From a virus, in the IMG/VR virus record IMGVR_UViG_3300022848_000082, positions 1-22,826 of that record: a DNA stretch of 22,826 nucleotides. The stretch is one strand, 5' to 3'. Position numbers and translations under genes: made by a program. Shown here piece after piece: positions 5,706 to 11,133 of the stretch. The notes beneath the pieces were generated by a model that made no database searches, was not told the DNA's origin, and saw only the letters and a list, made by a program, of their open reading frames with translations. The stretch's first letter is position 1, and each line of letters opens with the position of its first letter.

Positions 5706-6776
5706 ATGTCCGCTGCAACATCGAGCGTCGTCTCACAAAAACGACTCGCCACCTTCCTGCGTTTGTTCAAGCCAAAGACGTGCCGTATCTCGTCCGACGG
5801 CGGATTGATCTGGGCCTTCCATCCCATCGAAGGCAGCCCGTGTCTCGTCGCACCCGCCATCTGCATCGGCGAAGGTGACGCCAAGGGGGCCATCGAGATC
5901 GACGTGAAAAAGTACGGCAAGTTCATCCGCTCATCGGGAACCAATGCCGACATCGCCGCGACCTACGATGGCAAGTCCCTGTCACTGGAGTCCGACAAGC
6001 TCGGCAGCATGGAGTTCGAGAAAGACGCCAAGCACGTCAGTGAGTACGCACCACTGGATGAACGGGGCGAATACCTCGTCACCATCCCGGCCGACGTGGT
6101 GAAGCAGATGGCGGGCTACGCTGACCGAACTGATTCCGAGTCCAGACGCTACGCATTGAGCGGGTTCCTCGTCGAGCAAGAACACTTCATCGCCACCGAT
6201 GGTCGTCGGTTACTGGTAGGCAAGATCGACCACCTCGGGGCTCAGGAGTTTGCCATCGGCGCCAAGGAAAACAAACCGGGAGACGAACTGGTTCCGTTTT
6301 CGGTCAATGTCCCCGCCGATCTGGTCCGCTACGCTGCCATGCTGGGCGAGTCGATCGACGTGTTCCAACAACGGCTGATCGCCGGCGACGTGGTGGCGGC
6401 TCCGGTCGATGGGCGCTTCCCAACCTGGCGGCAAGTGCTCGTGGAAACCGACACCGAAACGCCAGTCGACATTGACGATATGATCCAACGATGCGATAAG
6501 CAACTCGCCATTTCCAAGATCAACAATGGGGAGGAGATGGGGCTGGAACTGGTAATGAGCCACGACGATGAGGAATTCAAGGCCACGTTTGACTGCCGTT
6601 ACCTGGCCGCCGCAATCAAGGGGCGATCCGCTGCGACGATCAACTACGCCAGCGACGGGGTTCAGTCGAAATACAACGAACGGTGCTTTGAATCGCCCAT
6701 TGTGGTGACCAACGCCGACGAGCCGAACGTCCAAGAGGTTATCATGGCAATGTCCCGCAATCCGAAGCGGGAATAA
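5706..6776 (+). CDS. dnaN: DNA polymerase III beta-subunit-like sliding clamp
   Basis: A 356-residue protein, close to the 365-380 usual for DnaN. The ATG at 5706 has CACTGGAGAATCTT upstream. Family hallmarks are RRYALSGFLVEQEHFIATDG (about residues 146-165), followed by RRLLV, which matches the clamp R-Y-x-L-x-G...ATDGxRL signature. Also seen are VDGRFPTWRQVLV in the third domain, FDCRYLAAAIKG before the last domain, and a C-terminal EVIMAMSR in the place of the usual MPMR end. The clamp would encircle DNA and tether a polymerase during phage replication. It has its own 22-bp element and forms a single-gene unit. No polymerase gene is visible in the window. Confidence 0.82.
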   Translation: MSAATSSVVSQKRLATFLRLFKPKTCRISSDGGLIWAFHPIEGSPCLVAPAICIGEGDAKGAIEIDVKKYGKFIRSSGTNADIAATYDGKSLSLESDKLGSMEFEKDAKHVSEYAPLDERGEYLVTIPADVVKQMAGYADRTDSESRRYALSGFLVEQEHFIATDGRRLLVGKIDHLGAQEFAIGAKENKPGDELVPFSVNVPADLVRYAAMLGESIDVFQQRLIAGDVVAAPVDGRFPTWRQVLVETDTETPVDIDDMIQRCDKQLAISKINNGEEMGLELVMSHDDEEFKATFDCRYLAAAIKGRSAATINYASDGVQSKYNERCFESPIVVTNADEPNVQEVIMAMSRNPKRE

Positions 6777-6781
6777 TCCTC

Positions 6782-6803
6782 AACCACCCCCCTCCCCATC
6801 TTG
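6782..6803 (+). promoter_or_regulatory. Early 22-bp element, copy G
   Basis: AACCACCCC-CCTCCC-CATCTTG, five bases after the clamp stop codon and 124 bp before the ATG at 6928. The rest of the 6804-6927 gap shows only a GC-rich imperfect hairpin near 6850-6875. Confidence 0.72.
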
Positions 6804-6927
6804 TACCGGGCGGCATCCGTGTCGCCCACCCTCGGCCCTCTATCTCGCTCGCCTGCTCGTTGGCGGGGGCTGCACAATCCAAGCGGTTTGGGTTGACTAG
6901 GAAGCGATACCATTCTGGAGAATTAAG

Positions 6928-7251
6928 ATGACCAAACTAATTGAATCCGTATCCGTCGAACGAGACTACGGAAGGACCGGAACCGATGCCATTGTCGAAG
7001 CGAACGACGGGGAGCGATACCTGATTCGAGACGGGTTCGGCGGCGTCGATTCGCTCGAAGGCGGGGCGGTGCGTTGGAGCAATGGCGCGATGTACCATCT
7101 GCAACCAGAGGACACGATCGCGTCACTCCAGTCGGAAGCGTGGAACGAGACCACTAGCGTTTGGGACGCAGTGGTCGCCGGATTCGACGGATCGCGACCA
7201 GTTGTTTTGATCGACCCAACAAACATGGCGAAGGCAGTCGGCCTCACCTGA
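6928..7251 (+). CDS. Unknown protein (107 residues)
   Basis: The ATG at 6928 follows CATTCTGGAGAATTAAG, the same start context as the DUF932 gene. The protein begins MTKLIESVSVERDYGRTGTD and is beta-rich and acidic, with no motif I recognise. The next gene starts 28 bp downstream, so the two probably share a transcript. Confidence 0.7.
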   Translation: MTKLIESVSVERDYGRTGTDAIVEANDGERYLIRDGFGGVDSLEGGAVRWSNGAMYHLQPEDTIASLQSEAWNETTSVWDAVVAGFDGSRPVVLIDPTNMAKAVGLT

Positions 7252-7279
7252 AAACCACAACCACCCACCAAGGAACATC

Positions 7280-7810
7280 ATGGACATTCCCAATCTAATC
7301 AATCGGATGCGTAGCGGTGACACACTCGCTGCCCGTGGATTGATCGAGGCACAACGACACGGACGGGCGCTGCGATTGTATCCCGACGGACGCAACGGAC
7401 CCAACGACGAAGGCGTCGCACCAATCCTGCTGGAACAAACCGAAAACCTGCTCGTCCATCTGCGACTAGGGCGACCCTGCATTGTCGTTCTCCGACGCGA
7501 CCAACTCGGCCCGGTCTTGATGTTCCTGTTCCGCTGCTCTGCCCGTATGATGGCGAACCTAGATCGGTACGATGAATCATCGATCACGCCAGGCATCGGA
7601 TACCAGACCGGATGCACCAACGATCCATGGAAAATCGTGATTTCCTTTTCACCACACGGGCGAATCGATTACGATCTCGGCATCGAGGACTGCATCAGTA
7701 TCATTACTTCATGGCTTACGTTCATCGACCAGCACGAGTGGGAAATCGACGACTGCTCGCTGACCGACGAAGAATACATGGCCCTTTCCCATATCGCCAA
7801 TCATGTGTGA
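7280..7810 (+). CDS. Unknown protein (176 residues)
   Basis: The ATG at 7280 has CCAAGGAACATC upstream. The sequence begins MDIPNLINRMRSGDTLAARG and has no signal peptide or membrane segment. The C-terminal part (WEIDDCSLTDEEYMALSHIA) looks helical. No family is recognised. The stop codon lies within the 5' box of the first attC-like site, as happens with cassette genes, but I find no matching cassette boundary upstream of it. It may be the last phage gene before the cassette array, or the 3' gene of an eroded cassette. Confidence 0.68.
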   Translation: MDIPNLINRMRSGDTLAARGLIEAQRHGRALRLYPDGRNGPNDEGVAPILLEQTENLLVHLRLGRPCIVVLRRDQLGPVLMFLFRCSARMMANLDRYDESSITPGIGYQTGCTNDPWKIVISFSPHGRIDYDLGIEDCISIITSWLTFIDQHEWEIDDCSLTDEEYMALSHIANHV

Positions 7811-7930
7811 ACGCTTGCGATAACCGGTCGGCTTCGTGGCACTCATTGATCCTCAAAAGACAAAACCAAAAACCAATTTTACAACCCTCCCCAGATGATC
7901 GCCGATCCGCGTTCATCGCATTGTTACTCG
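7806..7930. repeat. attC-like site 1
   Basis: The left arm starts with box TGTGAAC (7806-7812), then GCT, then TGCGAT and further bases to 7832. The right arm, 7901-7930, pairs with it: GCCGA, CCG, GTT and ATCGCA match after reverse-complementing the left arm. An unpaired T follows GCCGA, and an unpaired C precedes ATCGCA. The right arm ends TT-GTTACTC, with the predicted crossover after G7923. The central loop is about 68 bases. The next gene begins at 7935. Confidence 0.68.
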
Positions 7931-7934
7931 TCTC

Positions 7935-8264
7935 ATGCACAAAATCACAGCAACGTCATTCAGTGAAATAGCTGAACTGTCAGCATCATCAGAGTGCGAG
8001 TCGTACTCACAAGCATCGTACAATGTCTTTTGTGCGTTAAATCAGCGGGCGAATACGCTCATGTTTGTGGGCGAACACGCCATCGTAGGAATTGAGCAAA
8101 TCGTTTGTCACGACACCGATGGTTGCGACGAATACGAATTGAGAGAGGCTTGTGAGAATCTCCGAGCGATCGTCATATTTCTCAAAAGTACGAAACTTGA
8201 AACCGCTGTCAAATATGCCAGAGCAGTAGCGAAGGCCGAGAAGTTCCTGAAAGAGTACGAGTAA
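7935..8264 (+). CDS. Cassette A gene, unknown protein (109 residues)
   Basis: The ATG at 7935 lies only 11 bases after the predicted cassette boundary and has no Shine-Dalgarno sequence. The product (MHKITATSFSEIAELSASSE at the start) is mostly helical, with five Cys residues in the first 90 residues and a Lys/Glu-rich final helix. The DNA is more AT-rich than its neighbours, which fits foreign origin. The TAA stop is part of the R''-type box CGAGTAAC of site 2. No family is recognised. Confidence 0.62.
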   Translation: MHKITATSFSEIAELSASSECESYSQASYNVFCALNQRANTLMFVGEHAIVGIEQIVCHDTDGCDEYELREACENLRAIVIFLKSTKLETAVKYARAVAKAEKFLKEYE

Positions 8265-8350
8265 CGCTTTGATTATCCCGTTTTGCGGCGGGAAAACTAA
8301 ACCTAACCGATTGATCTTGACCGCAAACGGGATCAATCAATTGTTCGTGC
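8258..8350. repeat. attC-like site 2
   Basis: Box CGAGTAAC (8258-8265), then GCT, then a left arm TTGATTATCCCGTTTTGCGG (8269-8288). The right arm CCGCAAACGGGAT-C-AATCAA (8321-8340) pairs with it apart from one extra A on the left and an unpaired C on the right. The right end is TT-GTTCGTG with crossover after G8343. The loop is about 32 bases. CGAGTAAC is the exact complement of GTTACTCG at site 1. Confidence 0.72.
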
Positions 8351-8359
8351 GGTGCGATT

Positions 8360-8578
8360 ATGTGGGATGACATTGACGACGAGGGAATCGTTGCGGGCCG
8401 AGAAATCGAAACGCACTGGAAGTCATGCGGCGGGTTCGGGATCGACTGGGATCGAAACGTGTTTATCGTCGAAGGCGACGGCGGGCATGTGAATCTTGAA
8501 ATTCGGATACCGCTATCGGATCTTGTAGACGCTGGATTTACCCTGCCAGACAAAGGCAGCAGCAAGAGCAATGGGTAA
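8360..8578 (+). CDS. Cassette B gene 1, unknown acidic protein (72 residues)
   Basis: The ATG at 8360 lies 16 bases after the cassette boundary, again without a clear ribosome site. The product (MWDDIDDEGIVAGREIETHW at the start) is acidic and beta-rich. Its stop overlaps the next start in ATGGGTAA, so the two are translationally coupled. No family is recognised. Confidence 0.58.
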   Translation: MWDDIDDEGIVAGREIETHWKSCGGFGIDWDRNVFIVEGDGGHVNLEIRIPLSDLVDAGFTLPDKGSSKSNG

Positions 8579-8792
8579 AATTAAGGGCCGACCACGAAAG
8601 TCAAACGAGCCTGTTTATGTCGTCAAAGGTTGCCCAGCAGACGAACGCCGCAGTGTCATTCGGACACTCGGCAAGTTTGCGAAACGCCAGCAAGCAAGGC
8701 AGTGGTGCCGCAACCAAGGCAGTTGGGAATATGCAGAATTGATAATCATCCACCCTGATGGAACGAGAGAGGAACACCAATGGCAGAGTTAA
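8571..8792 (+). CDS. Cassette B gene 2, small basic protein (73 residues)
   Basis: The start at 8571 overlaps the end of the previous gene. The product is basic at the N-terminus (MGKIKGRPRKSNEPVYVVKG) and contains KFAKRQQARQWCRNQG, which suggests a small nucleic-acid-binding protein, although no fold is recognised. The 3' end overlaps the next start by 13 bases. The three coupled frames fit a compact operon within one cassette. Confidence 0.58.
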   Translation: MGKIKGRPRKSNEPVYVVKGCPADERRSVIRTLGKFAKRQQARQWCRNQGSWEYAELIIIHPDGTREEHQWQS

Positions 8793-9118
8793 AAGTTGGC
8801 GACCAAGTGGAAGTGATAGACGAAGGGCTGGCGATGCTTCGCCGATTGTGTCCGGGGATGCCCCCGAACCATCGCGGAAGGATCGAGGAAATCGACGGCG
8901 AAGATGGCAAAGCACAACGGACGGCGATACATCGGGATCGAAGTGAACCCGGAGTATTGCGAGATTGCAGAGAAACGCTTAGCGCAACAAGTGCTGTTCT
9001 AGGTCAGGGGAACGCTGCCGATAAAAAGCGACGGCGAGAAAACGTAACCATCACCAACCAACCCAAAGCCGTCGTCTTTTTCAACGGCTTGTTACGATCG
9101 CGACCAGTAAAACCATGA
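8780..9118 (+). CDS. Cassette B gene 3, truncated KOW-like protein fused out of frame
   Basis: The ATG at 8780 is followed by MAELKVGDQVEVIDEGLAML, then RRLCPGMPPNHRGRIEEIDG. This resembles the start of short SH3/KOW-like proteins in which VGDxVxV opens a beta-barrel. From about codon 40 the sequence loses this character. In the +1-shifted frame the DNA encodes a DNA methyltransferase tail instead. The frame then runs through attC-like site 3 and stops at 9118, which is not how an intact cassette gene behaves. The natural C-terminus seems to have been lost in a deletion or recombination near 8890-8905. Confidence 0.5.
   Translation: MAELKVGDQVEVIDEGLAMLRRLCPGMPPNHRGRIEEIDGEDGKAQRTAIHRDRSEPGVLRDCRETLSATSAVLGQGNAADKKRRRENVTITNQPKAVVFFNGLLRSRPVKP
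8889..9002 (+). pseudogene. DNA methyltransferase C-terminal remnant
   Basis: In the frame starting at 8889 the DNA reads STAKMAKHNG followed by RRYIGIEVNPEYCEIAEKRL and AQQVLF, stopping at TAG 9000-9002. GRRxIGIExxPEYxxIAxxRL is the typical end of N4/N6 amino-group DNA methyltransferases. The catalytic (D/N/S)PP(Y/F) and AdoMet-binding FxGxG parts are absent, so the fragment is not an active enzyme by itself. An internal ATG at 8904 could start a 32-residue peptide. The stop lies five bases before the R''-type box of site 3, the normal position for a cassette gene end. This suggests the cassette once carried a whole methyltransferase. Confidence 0.72.
9007..9098. repeat. attC-like site 3
   Basis: Box GGGGAAC (9007-9013), then GCT, then the left arm GCCGATAAAAAGCGACGGC (9017-9035). 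The right arm from 9068 is GCCGTCG-T-CTTTTT-C-AACGGC. It pairs with the left arm apart from one mismatch and has unpaired T and C six bases apart. The right end is TT-GTTACGA with crossover after G9091. The loop is about 32 bases. Confidence 0.7.
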
Positions 9119-9420
9119 TTACGAAAACCCGGAAAGAAGTGACGGAAGCGGTGTTGTCAGCATTGCACCAAGAGATCGGCGGTGACGTTTTGTTCCGCGA
9201 AGTTTACTACGGGCTGTTTTGGAACGGTCCGGAGAAAGAGCGATCGCCGGAGCAGTGGTTTGACGACTTTCAGTGGTTCACGAAAAAGTTCATTCACATC
9301 GCGGCAGCGAAAGACTTGCTGTTCGCGTGGCATACGTGCAATCCCGATAGCGACATCACGCCGACAGGATTCAGTGATGATCAGATGACGATGCACTTCA
9401 AGCGGAAGTCGTCGTCGTAA
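9115..9420 (+). CDS. Cassette C gene, unknown protein (101 residues)
   Basis: The ATG at 9115 lies 23 bases after the cassette boundary with no obvious ribosome site. The product (MITKTRKEVTEAVLSALHQE at the start) is mainly helical and rich in aromatics (YYGLFWNGPEKERSPEQWFD), ending in a basic KRKSSS tail. No family is recognised. The TAA stop is embedded in the box TCGTAAC of site 4. Confidence 0.62.
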   Translation: MITKTRKEVTEAVLSALHQEIGGDVLFREVYYGLFWNGPEKERSPEQWFDDFQWFTKKFIHIAAAKDLLFAWHTCNPDSDITPTGFSDDQMTMHFKRKSSS

Positions 9421-9505
9421 CGCTTCCAATCAACCGGTTGCGGCCAGTTGATTTCCCACTTCAAAAACCTTTACCCGCAACTCGGTTGCATTGGATTGTT
9501 ACGTT
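9415..9505. repeat. attC-like site 4
   Basis: Box TCGTAAC (9415-9421), then GCT, then the left arm TCCAATCAACCGGTTGCGG (9425-9443). The right arm CCGCAAC-T-CGGTTG-C-ATTGGA (9475-9496) pairs perfectly with it except for the two unpaired bases. The right end is TT-GTTACGT with crossover after G9498. The box pairs with the right end over six bases. The loop is about 31 bases. This is the cleanest of the four sites. Confidence 0.75.
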
Positions 9506-9560
9506 CGGGCACAAGTCCGGCAAGGCAGCAACAACGCACTGGGTGACGTTCATCAAGTGC

Positions 9561-9598
9561 GGATAACAAGTAATTACCCTGCGCCGCGCAGGATAACA
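9561..9598. repeat. Repeat/palindrome upstream of the recombinase genes
   Basis: GGATAACA occurs at 9561-9568 and 9591-9598, 30 bp apart, flanking the palindrome CCTGCGCCGCGCAGG (9578-9592). It lies in the 9506-9624 gap just before the two-gene recombinase unit, a usual place for a res-type crossover site or an operator. I see no gene in this gap. Confidence 0.4.
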
Positions 9599-9624
9599 CA
9601 CCAGACTGTCATCAAAAGAATACC

Positions 9625-9834
9625 ATGCCTCTTCCCGATCTGACGACTCGCCAGCAATCCACTCTCATCAACAAGGTGGATCACAACTGCCGTCGAAATG
9701 GCAAGAGATTCCTGCGTGATCTCGGCGGAACTGGGCACGCCGCTGAACTCGACGCGCAATTACAAATCGCCCGTAACAATCCCGATGCGGTGAAAGCCGC
9801 CGAACTCTTTACGAAGGAGAAAGATCGGAAATGA
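9625..9834 (+). CDS. Small unknown protein upstream of the recombinase (69 residues)
   Basis: The ATG at 9625 has only a weak ribosome site. The product begins MPLPDLTTRQQSTLINKVDH and is helical and charged. Its stop overlaps the recombinase start in ATGA, so both are translated together. It could be an accessory factor of the recombinase, but there is no recognisable motif. Confidence 0.62.
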   Translation: MPLPDLTTRQQSTLINKVDHNCRRNGKRFLRDLGGTGHAAELDAQLQIARNNPDAVKAAELFTKEKDRK

Positions 9835-10655
9835 AAGTCATAGGATATGGTCGTGAATCGACCGCCGACCAATCGATTTCTGCCGAAGTGCAGCAGCGAC
9901 AATGCCGCGAGTGGTTTGACCGAACATTCAAGGACAATCCTGACGCGAAGTTTGTGCGAATGCTCAACGACGAGTCCGTCTCAGGCAAGACACGCCTGTT
10001 CCAACGTCCGCAGGGGAGTCTCCTGTTGACCATGCTCGAACGAGGCGACACCGTCGTCGCGTCCAAAATGTCACGGATGTTTCGATCCATGCCCGACACG
10101 GTCAACACGCTCGACGTGTTCAATGAAGCCGGCATCAAGGTCGTGCTGCTCGACATCGGCATGGACTTCGACACGCCAGTGGGCAAACTAATCTTCCACA
10201 TCCTCGGGGCAGTCAATCAGTTTGAACGCGAACTAATCTCCGAGCGGACCAAGGAAGCTCTCGCCCAGCTCCGTGAACGTGGCCAATACCTCGGCTCACC
10301 ACCGCCGGGGTGGAAGTTCGACAGCAAGCGGACCAACGGGATTCGGGAACTGATCCCTGACATGGACCGCCGCACCTTCGGGGAATACTCCCTCGATCAA
10401 CTGGTCGAAGGCCGATCCGCCAAGTCGATTGCCTGCGAGATCGAAGCACTATTGCGGCGCGAGCACATCCAACGACACGGCACCAACCTGAAGGAAAAAC
10501 GAGAGAAGATCGCGTTCTCCGACACCGATGTCGTTCGACTCGCCGCCTTTGCAGTGGCCGGGTTCCCGCCGATCAATAGCACGGCGCTGAAAAAAGTCCT
10601 CGGTGTCAATCCATTCCGAGTTGAAACCCTGCGGCAACTGGCAGCGTCCGCCTAA
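9831..10655 (+). CDS. Serine recombinase (resolvase/invertase family)
   Basis: A 274-residue protein. The start at 9831 has AAGGAGAAA upstream. The N-terminal catalytic domain (about residues 1-145) opens with IGYGRESTADQS, placing the nucleophile at Ser10. It also contains VVASKMSRMFRSMPDT (the resolvase K..R..R signature) and FERELISERTKEAL, which begins the long E helix. The enzyme would form a 5'-phosphoserine link to DNA during site-specific recombination. The C-terminal 125 residues are longer than in small resolvases but much shorter than in large serine integrases. The end (TALKKVLGVNPFRVETLRQL) looks like a DNA-binding helix-turn-helix. It could be the phage integrase or a resolvase/invertase. 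It is not an integron integrase, since those are tyrosine recombinases. Confidence 0.88.
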   Translation: MKVIGYGRESTADQSISAEVQQRQCREWFDRTFKDNPDAKFVRMLNDESVSGKTRLFQRPQGSLLLTMLERGDTVVASKMSRMFRSMPDTVNTLDVFNEAGIKVVLLDIGMDFDTPVGKLIFHILGAVNQFERELISERTKEALAQLRERGQYLGSPPPGWKFDSKRTNGIRELIPDMDRRTFGEYSLDQLVEGRSAKSIACEIEALLRREHIQRHGTNLKEKREKIAFSDTDVVRLAAFAVAGFPPINSTALKKVLGVNPFRVETLRQLAASA

Positions 10656-10942
10656 CCGGACTTCGAGCCGATGAATTCTTTCGCCCAGCGGATCGTGCTG
10701 TAGCGGACGTTGCCGATCCACTGGATCTTCAGTGTCTTGGAATGCTTCTTCTTCTTCCGTGAGAGCCCGCCGGTTGCCCATCGCTGATACGTGCGATACG
10801 TGCAATTGATGACACCCGCCTTCTCCATCGCTTTCGCAAGCTGCGGTAGCGTCATCAGGGTTGTCTCCTCAGCGACATCCTGATCGCCCCAAATCTCTTG
10901 CGCCTCGTGGCTTGTAGCCACCGTCTTCTTCGTCGCAGTCAT
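10652..10942 (-). CDS. Excisionase-like/DUF1580-like HTH protein
   Basis: A 96-residue protein from the ATG at 10942 (MTATKKTVATSHEAQEIWGD), chosen over 10993 because GGTGGGAATG lies upstream. The core TLPQLAKAMEKAG, TYRTYQRWATGGLSRKKK and then IGNVRYSTIRWAKEFI has the layout of MerR/excisionase-type winged HTH proteins, where YRWATxG is the recognition helix. Planctomycete DUF1580 proteins share this layout. It converges on the recombinase with a 4-bp overlap of ends. It may act as a recombination directionality factor, or as a repressor of the late region whose leader starts at about 10943. The function is inferred. Confidence 0.6.
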   Translation of the reverse strand: MTATKKTVATSHEAQEIWGDQDVAEETTLMTLPQLAKAMEKAGVINCTYRTYQRWATGGLSRKKKKHSKTLKIQWIGNVRYSTIRWAKEFIGSKSG

Positions 10943-11008
10943 GCGATCATTCCCACCATGGTGTGCTGAAACTGCCCTTCCGTGAGCAAACAAAACTGTA
11001 CAAATCTT

Positions 11009-11034
11009 AACGACTTTATACGAAGTTGCGACAC
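11009..11034 (+). promoter_or_regulatory. Late 26-bp element, copy 1
   Basis: AACGACTTTATACGA followed by AGTTGCGACAC. It matches 24 of 26 bases at 21213-21238. It ends 99 bp before the ATG of the first head gene in the otherwise empty 10943-11133 gap. Both copies have the same orientation and similar distance to an operon start, so this may be a late promoter or activator site. The 10-bp palindrome CACCATGGTG at 10954-10963 lies near the start of the divergent HTH gene. Confidence 0.6.
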
Positions 11035-11133
11035 AAACACCGAAAAACTATTGCTGCTTTACCACTCGTCGGTTTCATTGCAAAAGCTGAACTGCCTTTA
11101 CAGACGCAATGAATTCTTGGGAAAGCCGACGCA

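Larger units (their letters stand above)
7924..9498 (+). mobile_element. Integron-like gene cassette array without integrase (three cassettes)
   Basis: Using the G|TT point of each attC-like site as boundary gives cassette A 7924-8343 (420 bp), B 8344-9091 (748 bp) and C 9092-9498 (407 bp). These are normal cassette sizes, with one to three short genes in the same direction and a start codon 11-23 bp after the boundary. In cassettes A and C the first bases are complementary to the R''-type box before the terminal site (8/8 and 7/7). That is expected if each cassette was once a circle. No tyrosine integrase of the IntI type is visible. The boxes differ from the classical GTTRRRY pattern, so the name integron-like is used with care. 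Confidence 0.65.

Noticed and set aside
5575-5808. 77-residue frame overlapping the clamp start
   Set aside because: It runs through copy F of the 22-bp element and into the clamp gene in another frame, with no protein-like pattern.
7254-7274. ACCACAACCACCCACC before the gene at 7280
   Set aside because: It shares only the ACCACC-type composition; the fixed spacing and CACCTTG are missing. The same holds for TAACCACC at 4814.
8289-8340. attC-like hairpins as intrinsic terminators
   Set aside because: None of the four has a T run after the right arm. The conserved TTGTT end and end-to-end complementarity are not explained by termination.
9831-10655. Recombinase as integron integrase
   Set aside because: The catalytic motifs are those of serine recombinases; integron integrases are tyrosine recombinases with an R...HxxR...Y signature.
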